A stretch of DNA of 64,000 bases from Roseomonas populi (GCF_024594815.1 NZ_JANJOU010000023.1:1-64000); one strand, 5' to 3'. Positions 1 to 10,762 are shown, counted from the stretch's first letter. Program-made: numbers and translations. Notes: generated from the letters alone by a model not told the origin.

Positions 1-123
1 GGTGATGCTGTCGGCATAGGGCCGGGCGTAGTCCCGGTACAGCCGCGCCACCTCGCCCTCATACCCACTCGGGGACGGAGCCCTGATCAGTTCCTCCAGA
101 AAACGGAGGGATTCGTCGCGCAT
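1..123 (-). CDS. M42-family metallopeptidase, N-terminal fragment (runs off window)
   Basis: Only the first 41 codons are inside the window; the gene continues past base 1. The start is the ATG read leftwards from 123, preceded by a GGGGAAA stretch. The visible N-terminus contains LEELIRAPSPSGYEGEVARL. This matches the first helix and the P-S-x-S-G-Y-E signature of M42 glutamyl-aminopeptidase/endoglucanase-like zinc peptidases, which trim peptides in the cytoplasm. Metal ligands lie outside the window, so catalytic competence cannot be judged. M20 peptidases can begin similarly, so the family call is probable rather than certain. Confidence 0.6.
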   Translation of the reverse strand, partial: MRDESLRFLEELIRAPSPSGYEGEVARLYRDYARPYADSIT

Positions 124-311
124 CTCGATGGTTTCCCCGGTTCAGGCCCGTTAATCGGGCGGCTGGACAGGAGAAGTGTCACCGAGGTGAGAGGGAAGCA
201 TTGTCTCAGGATGCGCCGACAGATCACTCTGTCGGCATCACTGATTTCAGCCCAATCAGAATCCGCATGCTTCCCATGGCGGTCGTTTAGGCGCGTCAAT
301 ACGAGCTTCAT
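87..311 (-). pseudogene. Possible remnant of a small accessory protein
   Basis: An ATG-started frame reads leftwards from 311. Its first 40 or so residues are plausible protein (MKLVLTRLNDRHGKHADSDW, then an I-C-R-R-I-L segment). The rest becomes incoherent and overlaps the peptidase start in another frame. The early part loosely resembles short alphaproteobacterial accessory proteins that end in V-G-R-I-x-R. That resemblance is weak and from memory. It may be a decayed gene fragment on the edge of the islet or simply chance coding. Confidence 0.2.
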
Positions 312-2052
312 CGCCGAAGCCGTACGGCTGGCTCGTCGCCCAGCAAATAAGCCGGATGATTTTTCTACTGCGGAAGGATTTGATAAATCTCGTAACTGAA
401 GTCACAAATTCAGTGTGTACTTTCCGAAATGCCTGCCAGCAGCCTCAACCAAGTGATCGTGTTGTTGGAGGAAGCGCTTCAAACTATTCAAGTCCTTGGT
501 GGAAACTTCCCATCTCATAGGATCCTCCCATGCGTTAAGCCAATGAATTCCCGAGTCAGTCTGCCTGAACACTTCATGCTTGATGCCAAATTTTCGAAAT
601 AACTTGTCATCGTATTCGTTGATCCACTGATTAACGGATCTCATATGAGCGATGGACTCGGAAGGATAAACCGCCTTCAATGCATCCTTCAACTTTGTCT
701 TCAAGATCATGCCATTCCAAACAAGGGTCCCGAAGTAGCGGATCGGCGCTTCTCCGCCCGTTACGACGATCTCGAAATGCGGAATCCTGCTACTTTGCCC
801 CTCTCTGTACAAGTCGCAGAGCCAGCCACAAAAATTGAGTGGATTGTAGATAGTAATTTCAGCCTCTACATCGGAATCCAACTCATCAAAGATGTATGAC
901 ACACTTTGCTGCCAACTTGGGTTCGTTCTCAAAAACTTTTGCACCTGCTCGCGTACAAAATTCAAATGGGGCGGCCGTTTGGGAGTAACCTGAGCAACAA
1001 AATTGTAGGGATGTTTCCCAAGAAAACCGCATGCGAAGGCACGCGCCTCGTCCTCAGAGTATAGCCCATTTGCAAACATGGAGCCGAATTTAAGAGTTTC
1101 TACTACCTCCCAACCATGGAGAGTATTATTGAGAGAATGTATAGCGTAACACCCATACTCGCCATACCCAGCCCTAACAATCGGCACCTTGGACAAGATG
1201 AGTTCACGCGTTTCTGCTTCTATACTCCCATCGTTCCAGCTTGCCACCAAGGGGTTACCTGAGAAAAACTCCGGCGAAAGATCAGGCATATTTTTTAGCG
1301 CAAGGATTGAATCGGATAATCCTGACCCGTCTGTGCAGAAGACACTCCAGGAAAACCCATAAGGATTGACTAGTTTTCCGTTTGGCTTCGCATTCATTTT
1401 TATCAGAACCGAGTTCAAGTTCGGTGCGATTTTGGACAATGCATCCAAGAAGATCTTATAAGCATCATCGCGAATGCCTTTCGATTTAAACTCGAAGAAT
1501 ATGTAGTTGTGTATGGACTCGCCGCCACCCACTTCATACTCGCACTCAACTTCCTCAACCGAAAAACTGCCGGACCCATTTAACGTAAGTCGCAGAGCCA
1601 CACTTTCGTATTCAGAAAAATGCCGAAACTCACTAAATGGCGCCCGCAATTCGTCCCAATGAGTCGAAATCGCCACACATCTAATCTGATCAACCCTCAG
1701 TCGATTATTCTTCTTAAGGAAGTGGGCGTACTTATAAAGCTGCTGAACTGCACTTCGCGCAGTTTGATTGCTTTTCTTAATTTCAATAACGGTGAAACAC
1801 CCGAATTTGTCTCGAGCCAGAACATCAATTCTTGATACTCGGCCGTCCGGCAAACGCATCTCGTGTTCAACCCCAACAAGTGTCAGCGACTTGTCGATGA
1901 CAGAGAGGTTGGCGGCGACAAGGTCGCGGTAGTCTGCTTCCGTCAAATGAATCATAAGCCACCCCTACGTTGCCGAGGTAAAAAACGTTTATACTTGAAA
2001 GCATCTATTCGAATTGCTTGAGGATGCATAGTCGGGCTTTGGCACATATCTT
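124..2052. other. AT-richer islet containing a lone nuclease gene
   Basis: Between the peptidase start and the truncated gene tail near 2053, base composition drops visibly. Codons such as TTT, AAT, ATA and TTA are common here and almost absent on either side. The islet holds one intact large gene (402-1955) and a degraded fragment near 130-311. No integrase, transposase, tRNA or clear flanking repeat was found. The right edge coincides with the loss of the 5' end of the next plus-strand gene. This points to horizontal acquisition with a deletion or replacement, which is an inference from composition and gene structure. Confidence 0.6.
402..1955 (-). CDS. NucS-like (DUF91-type) PD-(D/E)XK nuclease with large unknown C-terminal region
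   Basis: A 517-residue protein starts at the ATG read from 1955 behind AGGGGTGG; a TATAAA box lies at 1988-1993. Residues about 1-110 look like a NucS/DUF91 endonuclease fold: RIDVLARD with Asp44, VIEIKKS with Glu58 and Lys60, then Gln71-Gln72 and Tyr74. This gives the D-x(13)-E-x-K core with a following Q motif. Residues about 150-517 have no domain I recognise and contain many aromatic residues and no membrane span. NucS itself is about 230-250 residues, so this is a much longer architecture. Codon use is far AT-richer than in the neighbours and the gene stands alone. DNA cleavage is inferred from the motif; a role in defence or in mobile-element biology is possible but unproven. Confidence 0.6.
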   Translation of the reverse strand: MIHLTEADYRDLVAANLSVIDKSLTLVGVEHEMRLPDGRVSRIDVLARDKFGCFTVIEIKKSNQTARSAVQQLYKYAHFLKKNNRLRVDQIRCVAISTHWDELRAPFSEFRHFSEYESVALRLTLNGSGSFSVEEVECEYEVGGGESIHNYIFFEFKSKGIRDDAYKIFLDALSKIAPNLNSVLIKMNAKPNGKLVNPYGFSWSVFCTDGSGLSDSILALKNMPDLSPEFFSGNPLVASWNDGSIEAETRELILSKVPIVRAGYGEYGCYAIHSLNNTLHGWEVVETLKFGSMFANGLYSEDEARAFACGFLGKHPYNFVAQVTPKRPPHLNFVREQVQKFLRTNPSWQQSVSYIFDELDSDVEAEITIYNPLNFCGWLCDLYREGQSSRIPHFEIVVTGGEAPIRYFGTLVWNGMILKTKLKDALKAVYPSESIAHMRSVNQWINEYDDKLFRKFGIKHEVFRQTDSGIHWLNAWEDPMRWEVSTKDLNSLKRFLQQHDHLVEAAGRHFGKYTLNL

Positions 2053-2349
2053 CACGCGTCGAAAATCCTCATCCTCCGCGCCTGCCGCCGCGCCCACCGC
2101 CTCCTCGGCCTGCCCTTCCTCGTCCTCATCCGCCGAATCGGCCTCCGCAGCGCCCTCCCCGCCCCGCCCTGGCTCCTGCCCGATCCAGATTTGTCCGAAA
2201 TGCTCGCCCGCGCCGTCCCAACCGCCGCGCCCACAACCCGCGCCGGCCTCGTTGCCCTGAAAACCCGCCTGAAAAGCCTGAAATACCTCTTCAAGGCCGC
2301 CGAGGGCCGCCGCCGCATCTCCCGCTCAGTGCGGCTCGCGTGGTCCTAA
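2053..2349 (+). pseudogene. 5'-truncated conserved hypothetical gene (tail only)
   Basis: The frame closing with TAA at 2347-2349 is clearly coding: high-GC codons, alternating hydrophobic and basic segments (LLGLPFLVLIRRIGLRS, then LPAPPWLLPDPDLSEMLARA) and a basic tail ending RSVRLAWS. Going upstream the frame stays open only to 2032, where an in-frame TAG precedes it. There is no ATG, GTG or TTG near the beginning; the first ATG is mid-domain. The sequence changes from AT-rich to GC-rich at about 2040-2060. The gene therefore seems to have lost its 5' end at the edge of the nuclease islet. The remaining 95 or so codons are not recognisable as a known family. Confidence 0.6.
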
Positions 2350-2430
2350 CCCCCACCCATGCAACAACCGCCCACCCCCACCCCGGAAAGGCCCCTCGAC
2401 AACCGCCCCCCCTCTCCCCAAAACCCGCCC

Positions 2431-4674
<2,244 letters not shown>

Positions 4675-4687
4675 GAGGAACCCCGCG

Positions 4688-4921
4688 ATGGCCATGCCCG
4701 CCGCCGAGATCGAGGCCCTGATCCGGGCCGCACTCCCCGACGCCAAGGTCACCATCGAGGACCTGGCCGGTGACGGCGACCACTACGCCGCTACCGTCAT
4801 CTCAGAATCCTTCCGCGGCATCCCCCGCGTGAAGCAGCATCAGATCGTCTATGCGGCCCTCCAGGGCCGCATGGGCGGCGAACTCCACGCCCTCGCCCTC
4901 CAGACCTCGGCCCCCGAGTGA
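4688..4921 (+). CDS. bolA: BolA family protein
   Basis: A 77-residue BolA/IbaG-type protein. The start at 4688 is chosen because GAGAGGA lies just upstream and the N-terminus then matches the family ([20 protein letters not shown]). BolA proteins pair with CGFS monothiol glutaredoxins to coordinate and traffic [2Fe-2S] clusters. The conserved His in [11 protein letters not shown] is the usual cluster ligand. The segment before it ([21 protein letters not shown]) follows the class II BolA fold. The glutaredoxin partner gene begins 11 bases downstream, strongly supporting joint function and co-transcription with purL. Confidence 0.93.
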   Translation: MAMPAAEIEALIRAALPDAKVTIEDLAGDGDHYAATVISESFRGIPRVKQHQIVYAALQGRMGGELHALALQTSAPE

Positions 4922-4932
4922 AAGAGCCAGCC

Positions 4933-5274
4933 ATGTCCGACAACCCCGTTTTCGCCCAGATCAAGGGCGAGATCGAAGCCAACCCCGTCACCCTCTTCAT
5001 GAAGGGCACGCCGGTCTTCCCGCAGTGCGGCTTCTCCGCCCGCGTGGTGCAGATCCTCTCCCACATGGGCGTCCCCTTCCACGGCGTGAACGTCCTCGCC
5101 GATCCGGAAGTCCGCGAAGGCATCAAGGCCTTCTCCAACTGGCCGACCATCCCCCAGCTCTACGTGAAGGGTGAGTTCGTCGGCGGCTGCGACATCATCA
5201 CCGAGATGTTCCAGTCCGGCGAGTTGGCCACCCTCCTCACCGAGAACGGCATCCCCCACACCCAGGCGGCATGA
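4933..5274 (+). CDS. grxD: Monothiol glutaredoxin, Grx4/GrxD type
   Basis: A 113-residue single-domain glutaredoxin with the CGFS active site (Cys32 in [12 protein letters not shown]). It also carries the glutathione-binding WPTIPQLY and GGCDI motifs. Such proteins bind a glutathione-ligated [2Fe-2S] cluster and pass it to apo-proteins together with BolA, encoded immediately upstream. The ATG at 4933 is preferred over an in-frame ATG at 4918 because [14 protein letters not shown] matches the family N-terminus. The stop codon overlaps the following MFS gene by 4 bases (ATGA), so the two are translationally coupled. Confidence 0.95.
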   Translation: MSDNPVFAQIKGEIEANPVTLFMKGTPVFPQCGFSARVVQILSHMGVPFHGVNVLADPEVREGIKAFSNWPTIPQLYVKGEFVGGCDIITEMFQSGELATLLTENGIPHTQAA

Positions 5275-6545
5275 GGGACGGCGGGCCCATCCCTCACCAG
5301 GACCCCGGGCCCGCTCCACCCGACAAAGGTCCGAAAGGCCTCGCTGGCGCCTCCTGGAAGGTCGCCCTCGCCGTCACCCTGCTGATGCAGACGGTGGCGG
5401 CCTTCCTGAACCAGTGCGTCCCTGTCCTCGCCCCCCTTCTCACGGGCAGCGCCGGCCTCCCACCCGAAGCGGCAGGGCACCTTTCCGCCCTCGCCACCTT
5501 CGGCACCCTCTTCTTCCTCGTCCTGGGCGGCCCGATCCTGGCCCGCCTCGGCCCCGTCCGTACCCTCCAGGGCGGCGCCCTCGTGGCAGCGGCCGGCCTC
5601 GCCACTGTCACACTCGGCGGAACCTTCGCCCTGGCTCTCGCCGCCTTCCTGGTGGGCGTCGGCTACGGCCCCACCCCGCCGGCAGGCAGCCGCATCCTCG
5701 CGGCCACCGCCCCGCCGAGGCACCGCTCCCTCATCTTCTCTGTCAAGCAGGCGGGCGCTCCGCTGGGTGGCGTGCTGGCTGGCCTCGTCGTCGCCCCCGT
5801 TGCCGCCCACCAGGGCTGGCCCGTTGCCCTGGCCTGCGCCATCGCCCTGGCCCTCGCCGCCGCCGCGATCATCCAGCCCAGCCGCCGCTCCCTCGACGTG
5901 GAGCGGGAGCCGGACCGCCCCGTCCACCCGCGCGCGCTTCTCGGCCGCGGCAACCTCGCCGGCCCCTTCGCCGCGCTGCGGCTCCACCCGCTGCTGCCGC
6001 CTCTCACTTGGCTCGCCTGCTCGCTCGCCACGGTGCAGGGCTGTTTCTTCGCCTTCGCCGTCACCTGGCTGACGGAGACGCGCGGCCTCTCCCTCGTCCA
6101 GGCCGGCGCCGTCTTCGCGGCCATGCAGGCGGGCGGCGTACTGGCGCGCATCATCCTCGGCTGGATGGCCGACCGTACCGGCAACGCCGCGATGAACCTC
6201 CTCGGCCAGGGCCTGGGCGGCGCGGCCTCCGTCGCCCTCTTCGTCCTGCTGCCACCGCTGGGCTTCGTTCCCACCCTGCTTCTCGGCCTCCTCTCCGGCT
6301 CGCTGGTGGCCAGCTGGAACGGCATCTACCAAGCGGAGATCGCGCGCCTCTCCCCGCCAGGCCGCATCGCGGAGGCGACGGCGGGCTCCACCACCCTCTC
6401 CTTCCTCGGCTATCTCATCCCACCGGCCATCTTCTCCGTGCTGGTAACGACCACGGGCAGCTGGCTCCTGCCGCAGCTCCTCGCGGCGGGGCAGTTGCTG
6501 CTCGTAGCCCTGCTGGTTTTGCCCCGGCTGCGCCGGGGAGGGTGA
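5271..6545 (+). CDS. MFS transporter
   Basis: A 424-residue inner-membrane protein of the major facilitator superfamily. It has about 12 hydrophobic segments in two halves, beginning with a 25-residue proline-rich cytoplasmic leader ([19 protein letters not shown]). The loop between helices 2 and 3 ([17 protein letters not shown]) and the second-half equivalent ([19 protein letters not shown]) are recognisable MFS loop motifs. The start codon lies inside the end of grxD (ATGA overlap), so it belongs to the purL-bolA-grxD run. The substrate cannot be told from sequence. The overall pattern is like the CynX/NimT-type and other small-solute MFS porters. Confidence 0.85.
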   Translation: MRDGGPIPHQDPGPAPPDKGPKGLAGASWKVALAVTLLMQTVAAFLNQCVPVLAPLLTGSAGLPPEAAGHLSALATFGTLFFLVLGGPILARLGPVRTLQGGALVAAAGLATVTLGGTFALALAAFLVGVGYGPTPPAGSRILAATAPPRHRSLIFSVKQAGAPLGGVLAGLVVAPVAAHQGWPVALACAIALALAAAAIIQPSRRSLDVEREPDRPVHPRALLGRGNLAGPFAALRLHPLLPPLTWLACSLATVQGCFFAFAVTWLTETRGLSLVQAGAVFAAMQAGGVLARIILGWMADRTGNAAMNLLGQGLGGAASVALFVLLPPLGFVPTLLLGLLSGSLVASWNGIYQAEIARLSPPGRIAEATAGSTTLSFLGYLIPPAIFSVLVTTTGSWLLPQLLAAGQLLLVALLVLPRLRRGG

Positions 6546-6620
6546 ACCGCGATTCCCCTTCCCCTTGGCTCGAAGCCCCGCCGATACTCACGAGGAGGAA
6601 ACGAACCGGGGAAGAATCCC

Positions 6621-7580
6621 ATGCTTGTCACCCGACGCCAGGCGCTCGGCCTGGGCGCCGCCGCGCTGGCCCGTCCTGCCCTTGCGCAGCGGGGCTTCCC
6701 GGACAAGGCGATCCGGATGCTCGTGCCCTGGGCGCCGGGCGGCACGACGGACGTTCAGATGCGGGCCTTCTGCGATGCCGCCAGCAAGCGGCTCGGCCAG
6801 CCCGTGATCGTGGAGAACAAGGCGGGTGCCGGCGGTATCCTCGGCGCGCAGGCGCTGCTGAGCGAGCGGCCGGACGGCTACACCCTCGCGCAGATGCCGA
6901 TCAGCGTGTTCCGCGTGCCCTACATGAGCCAGCGCCCCCCCTTCGATCCGCTGACCGACTTCACCTACGTCACCCACCTCACGGGCTATCTCTTCGGCGT
7001 GGTGGTGAAGGCGGACGCGCCCTGGGCGGATTTCCCGGCCTTCCTGGCGGATGCGAAGGCGAATCCGGGGAAGCTCAACTACGGAACCCCGGGCGTCGGC
7101 ACCTCGCTGCACATCACCATGGAGCAGATCGCGGGGATGCGGGACATCAGCTACGTCCACGTCCCCTTCCGCGGCGTGGCGGAGAACATGGGGGCGTTGC
7201 TGGGCGGCCAGATCCACGCCACGGCGGACAGCTCCGGCTGGGGCCCGCTGGTGGAGGAGGGGCGGCTGCGGCTGCTCGTCACCTGGGGGCCGGAGCGGGC
7301 CAAGCGCTTCCCGAACGTGCCGACGCTGAAGGAACTGGGGATGGATATCGTCTCCACCTCGCCCTACGGGGTGGCGGGGCCGAAGGGGATGGACCCCGCC
7401 GTGGTGCGCGCGCTGGACGCGGCATTCCGGCCGGCGATCGCCGATGCGGCCCACGCGGCGGTGCTGGACCGGTACGACATGCCGGCGATGCCGATGGGGC
7501 CGGAGGAGTACACGAACTTCGTGCGCAGGACCGTGAAGGACGAATCCGCCATGATCCGGCGCATGGGGCTGCGCCTCTAG
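6621..7580 (+). CDS. Tripartite tricarboxylate transporter receptor (TctC/Bug family)
   Basis: A 319-residue periplasmic binding protein. The N-terminus TRRQALGLGAAALARPALAQ is a twin-arginine-like export signal with an ALA-Q cleavage site. The mature start GFPDKAIRMLVPWAPGGTTD is the Bug-family signature, and YGTPGVGTSLHITMEQ is the typical ligand-lid segment. Bug receptors bind carboxylates or related small molecules for TctAB importers. No TctA or TctB gene is in the window. A purine-rich stretch (GGGGAAGA) precedes the ATG. A second receptor gene follows about 100 bases on and is not closely similar. The ligand is unknown. Confidence 0.9.
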   Translation: MLVTRRQALGLGAAALARPALAQRGFPDKAIRMLVPWAPGGTTDVQMRAFCDAASKRLGQPVIVENKAGAGGILGAQALLSERPDGYTLAQMPISVFRVPYMSQRPPFDPLTDFTYVTHLTGYLFGVVVKADAPWADFPAFLADAKANPGKLNYGTPGVGTSLHITMEQIAGMRDISYVHVPFRGVAENMGALLGGQIHATADSSGWGPLVEEGRLRLLVTWGPERAKRFPNVPTLKELGMDIVSTSPYGVAGPKGMDPAVVRALDAAFRPAIADAAHAAVLDRYDMPAMPMGPEEYTNFVRRTVKDESAMIRRMGLRL

Positions 7581-7683
7581 CAGGCTGGCACGGAACTGGC
7601 GTGCGGGCCGCGGAGCGGGAGGCTTGCGTCCGGGCGCGATCCGGCAAACTTCCCCCGTGTTGCACAGCAGAGTCAGGATTCCG

Positions 7684-8658
7684 ATGCTCTCTCGCCGTCT
7701 TTTCCTGGGATCCGCCGGGGCCATGACCCTGGCGGCCCCCGCCCTCGCCCAGTCCGACTACCCGAACCGCCCGATCCGCCTGGTTTGTCCCTATCCCGCT
7801 GGCGGCGCGACGGACGTGCTGACGCGCATCCTGGCGGACGGGCTGCGCGAGCGGCTGGGCCAGCCCGTGGTGGTCGAGAACCGCTCCGGCGCGGGCGGCA
7901 ATATCGGGGTGGACGCGGTCGCGAAGTCGGCGCCCGACGGCTACGTGCTGGGCACCGCGCCCGTGGGCAACTTCGTCATCAATCCCTTCCTCTACCCCTC
8001 CATGCCCTATGACCCCGTGCGCGACCTGACGGCGGTGTCGCTGGCCTTCGAGGTGCCGAACGTCGCGGTGGTGTCGGAGAAGTTCGTGCCGGCGCGGACG
8101 ATGCAGGACTTCCTGGCCTGGGCGAAGACGAAGCCCGGCGGCGTGGTCTACGGCACCTCCGGCGTGGGCACCTCGGCGCATCTCTGCTCGGAACTGCTGT
8201 TCAAGCGGGCGGGGATCGCCTGTACCCATGTGCCGTTCCGCAGCGCGGCGCAGGTGATCCCGGCCATGCTCTCGGGCGACGTGGACTTCGCGATCGACAA
8301 CCTGGCCTCCTATGCCGGCGTGATCGGGCAGGGGCAGATGACGGCGCTCGGCATGACCACGGCCGAGCGCTGGCCGACCATGCCGGGGATCCCCACCATG
8401 GCCGAGGCGGGCGTGCCGGACTTCGTTGTCACGGCCTGGTCCGCGCTGATCGGCCCGGCCGGGCTGCCCGGCCCCGTGCAGGACCGGCTGGTGGCGGCGG
8501 TGAAGTCGGTCTCCGAGGACGAGGCGATCCGGCAGCGCTTCCTGAGGGCCGGAGGGCAGGCGATGGCCACCACGCCGGCCGGTGCGCGGGCGCGCATGGA
8601 TCGGGAACGGCCGATGTGGAAGGAGATGGTGGAGATCTCCGGGGCGCGGATGGAGTAG
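7684..8658 (+). CDS. Tripartite tricarboxylate transporter receptor (TctC/Bug family)
   Basis: A 324-residue periplasmic Bug-type receptor. The start at 7684 gives a proper signal peptide (MLSRRLFLGSAGAMTLAAPA, cleavage after LAQ), whereas an upstream in-frame start at 7624 would bury it. The family motifs SDYPNRPIRLVCPYPAGGAT and YGTSGVGTSAHLCSELLFK are present. VPFRSAAQVIPAMLSGDVDF matches the second lobe. It lies downstream of another receptor gene and ends in a strong hairpin shared with the convergent amino-acid receptor gene. The ligand cannot be inferred. Confidence 0.9.
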   Translation: MLSRRLFLGSAGAMTLAAPALAQSDYPNRPIRLVCPYPAGGATDVLTRILADGLRERLGQPVVVENRSGAGGNIGVDAVAKSAPDGYVLGTAPVGNFVINPFLYPSMPYDPVRDLTAVSLAFEVPNVAVVSEKFVPARTMQDFLAWAKTKPGGVVYGTSGVGTSAHLCSELLFKRAGIACTHVPFRSAAQVIPAMLSGDVDFAIDNLASYAGVIGQGQMTALGMTTAERWPTMPGIPTMAEAGVPDFVVTAWSALIGPAGLPGPVQDRLVAAVKSVSEDEAIRQRFLRAGGQAMATTPAGARARMDRERPMWKEMVEISGARME

Positions 8659-8679
8659 GGCGGCCCCTCAGGGCCGCCC
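8658..8679. terminator. Hairpin between convergent genes
   Basis: GGGCGGCCC (8658-8666) pairs perfectly with GGGCCGCCC (8671-8679) around a four-base loop. It begins on the last base of the upstream stop codon. It sits between two convergent genes and has a C/T-rich flank, so it probably terminates from both sides. Confidence 0.6.
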
Positions 8680-8690
8680 CCCCTTCCCGC

Positions 8691-9719
8691 TCAGCGCATC
8701 GGCAGGGCGTAGAGCAGCCCGCCGCGCGTCCACAGCTCGTTCGCGCCCCGGGCGAGGCCGACAGGCGAGCGAGGGCCCATGTGGCGCTCGTAGATCTCGC
8801 CGTAGTTGCCGACCGCCTTGACGATGTTCACCACCCAGTTCGGGTCCAGCTTCAGGGCCTGGCCCAGCTCCGGCGTGACGCCCAGGAGGCGGCGGGTGTC
8901 GGGGTTGGTGGTGGTGCGCTTCATCTCGTCCACGTTGGCGCGGGTGACGCCGCTCTCCTCGGCCTGGATCACGGCGTTCACGTACCAGCGGACCACGTCG
9001 TACCACTCGTCGTCGCCGCGGCGGACATAGGGGCCGTAGGGCTCCTTCGAGAAGCGCTCGTCGAGGATCTTCCACTCGCCCGGGTTCTGCATGGAGGACC
9101 GGACGGCGGCGAGCTGGGAGGCGTCCGTCCCGAAGGCGTCGCAGCGGCCGGCCTGCAGCGCGTCCGTGGCCTGATCGGTGCGGGCGAAGAGCACGGGGCT
9201 GAACTGGAGGTTGTTGGTGCGGAAATACTCGGCCGTCACCTGCTCGTTCGTCGTGCCCTGCAGCAGGCAGATGGTGGCGCCCCCCAGCTCCGATGCCTTG
9301 GAGATGTTCGTGTTGCCACGCACCATGAAGCCGTGGCCGTCGTAGAAGTTCGGCGTGATGGCACGGATGCCCAGCCCGACGTCGCGGAGCATCGTCTCCG
9401 TGCTGACGCGGAAGAGCACGTCCACCTCGCCCGAGGAAAGGGCGGTGAAGCGCGTCGGGGAGGAGAGCGGGGTGTAGCGGACCTTGTCGGGGTCGTTGAA
9501 CAGGGCCGCCGCGAGGCCGCGGCAGAAATCCACGTCGAAGCCCTGCCACACCCCGCGCGAATCCGGCAGGGCGAAGCCGGGGAGGCCCGTGTGGATGCCG
9601 CAGTTGAGGACGCCGCGCGCCTTGATGGCATCATATAGGCCGCCAGCCTCGGCGGGGCCTTGGGCGCCGAGGAGCGCGGCGACGGCGGTGACCGTCGCCA
9701 GGATCGCGCGTCTCATCAT
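8691..9719 (-). CDS. Amino-acid ABC transporter substrate-binding protein (AapJ-like)
   Basis: A 342-residue periplasmic receptor of the general L-amino-acid (Aap/Bzt) type. The start is the first of two ATGs (MMRRAILATVTAVAALLGAQ) behind GGGAAGG, giving a Sec signal peptide. The mature region opens KARGVLNCGIHTGLPGFALP and contains GFDVDFCRGLAAALFNDPDK. It also has the domain-swap signature CDAFGTDASQLAAVR and the C-terminal ANELWTRGGLLYALPMR typical of AapJ. Its length fits AapJ (about 340) rather than shorter GlnH-type receptors. The aapQMP permease and ATPase genes are not adjacent, so it is an orphan receptor here. Confidence 0.9.
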   Translation of the reverse strand: MMRRAILATVTAVAALLGAQGPAEAGGLYDAIKARGVLNCGIHTGLPGFALPDSRGVWQGFDVDFCRGLAAALFNDPDKVRYTPLSSPTRFTALSSGEVDVLFRVSTETMLRDVGLGIRAITPNFYDGHGFMVRGNTNISKASELGGATICLLQGTTNEQVTAEYFRTNNLQFSPVLFARTDQATDALQAGRCDAFGTDASQLAAVRSSMQNPGEWKILDERFSKEPYGPYVRRGDDEWYDVVRWYVNAVIQAEESGVTRANVDEMKRTTTNPDTRRLLGVTPELGQALKLDPNWVVNIVKAVGNYGEIYERHMGPRSPVGLARGANELWTRGGLLYALPMR

Positions 9720-9859
9720 GGTGTTTGCCTTCCCTGATTCGTCGGGGCAGCCTGCGGAGCGCGGGCGGGTGCCGTCAACACGGGGCGCGCGGAACTCGGC
9801 TGCGCGAATCTGCCGCCGCACACAGCCGGGTCGCCGCAGGGGCGGGTGTCTGGCGCGCG

Positions 9860-10636
9860 TCAGGCCGGCAGGGGATCGGCCCGGCGGCGCTGCCAGGTGA
9901 CGGCAAAGACGAGTGCCAGCATCACGGCCGCGGCCAGCGCGGCGGGAATGTTCACCTGGTTCACGCCCAGGTTGGCCGCGACGACGCCGACGAAGGCCCA
10001 GAGGATGGCGGCCGCGAACCAGCCGGCATCGCGCCGCAGGAGCCAGACGAGGGCGGCGGCGGCGCCCCCGGCCGCGAGAAGGATGATGACGGCAGCGAGC
10101 GTGGCGGCAATGCCGTGCTCCGGCAGGACGCCCGCCGCGCGGGAGGCGGAGGAGAGGTTCACGAAGCTGGCGGCGGTGAGCCACCCGGCGAGAAGGCCGG
10201 TGAGCGGGGTGACGATCCAGCGGGCGCCGAGGCCCGGCTCCGGCGTGTTGCGGGCGGTGAAGAGGGCCCAGAGGGCGCAGGCGAGGCTGGCCAGGATGAT
10301 GAGGAAGAGCCCGAACCCGACCGAGCCGGTGAGCTGCGAGGTGACCTGCCAGAGGGTGTTGAGGGCGAAGCTGCCGGCGAGCGGCCAGCCGGTGCGGCGG
10401 GCGAGCGCGCTGTCGCGGTTGGCCGGCAGGAACTGCCAGATGCCGTAGGCGGCCGCGAGGGCGAAGATGATGCTCCAGATGGAGAAGGCGTAGCCGGCGG
10501 GCACCACGGGGGTGCGGGTGGCGGCGGAGACGACGGCCATGGATGTGCCGATGCCCATGGCCGGCAGGAAGGCGGTGGCGATCTGCACCCAGGGCAGGAT
10601 GAGGCAGAGAAGGCGGCGGAGCTGGTCCTGCGGCAT
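9860..10636 (-). CDS. TspO/MBR-related tryptophan-rich membrane protein
   Basis: A 258-residue integral membrane protein with about eight hydrophobic segments. The early motif TPVVPAGYAFSIWSIIF is the hallmark of TspO/MBR-related proteins. Trp residues recur near membrane edges (GIWQFLP, NTLWQV). Classical TspO has about 160 residues and five helices, so this belongs to the longer relatives of uncertain function. The ATG at 10636 is preferred over an upstream in-frame start at 10732 because that extension would run through the two hairpins after rpsD. Ligand (porphyrin, sterol or other) is unknown. Confidence 0.65.
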   Translation of the reverse strand: MPQDQLRRLLCLILPWVQIATAFLPAMGIGTSMAVVSAATRTPVVPAGYAFSIWSIIFALAAAYGIWQFLPANRDSALARRTGWPLAGSFALNTLWQVTSQLTGSVGFGLFLIILASLACALWALFTARNTPEPGLGARWIVTPLTGLLAGWLTAASFVNLSSASRAAGVLPEHGIAATLAAVIILLAAGGAAAALVWLLRRDAGWFAAAILWAFVGVVAANLGVNQVNIPAALAAAVMLALVFAVTWQRRRADPLPA

Positions 10637-10660
10637 GGCGTGCGATCCCCGGAAAACAGA

Positions 10661-10691
10661 GACGGCCGGAGGGTGATCCCCTCCGGCCGTC
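10661..10691 (-). terminator. Second of two tandem hairpins after rpsD
   Basis: A perfect stem of at least 12 bp, GACGGCCGGAGG (10661-10672) with CCTCCGGCCGTC (10680-10691). Read in the rpsD direction it is followed by TCTGTTTTCC, a modest T-rich tract, so it looks like an intrinsic terminator. Confidence 0.7.
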
Positions 10692-10701
10692 CGGGCAACG
10701 C

Positions 10702-10736
10702 TTCGATGGGCGCGCGGGTTCAGCGCGCCCATCGAA
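10702..10736 (-). terminator. First of two tandem hairpins after rpsD
   Basis: A perfect 14-bp stem, TTCGATGGGCGCGC (10702-10715) with GCGCGCCCATCGAA (10723-10736) and a 7-base loop, 26 bases after the rpsD stop. It has no T-run of its own. It may be a first-stage terminator or protect the mRNA 3' end. Confidence 0.6.
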
Positions 10737-10762
10737 CCATCAGCGCGAGAGGAACGAACCGA

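Noticed and set aside
8691-10184. N-terminal extension of the AapJ-like gene to 10184
   Set aside because: The extension is Arg/Ala-rich, overlaps the TspO-like gene, and the signal peptide begins only at 9719.
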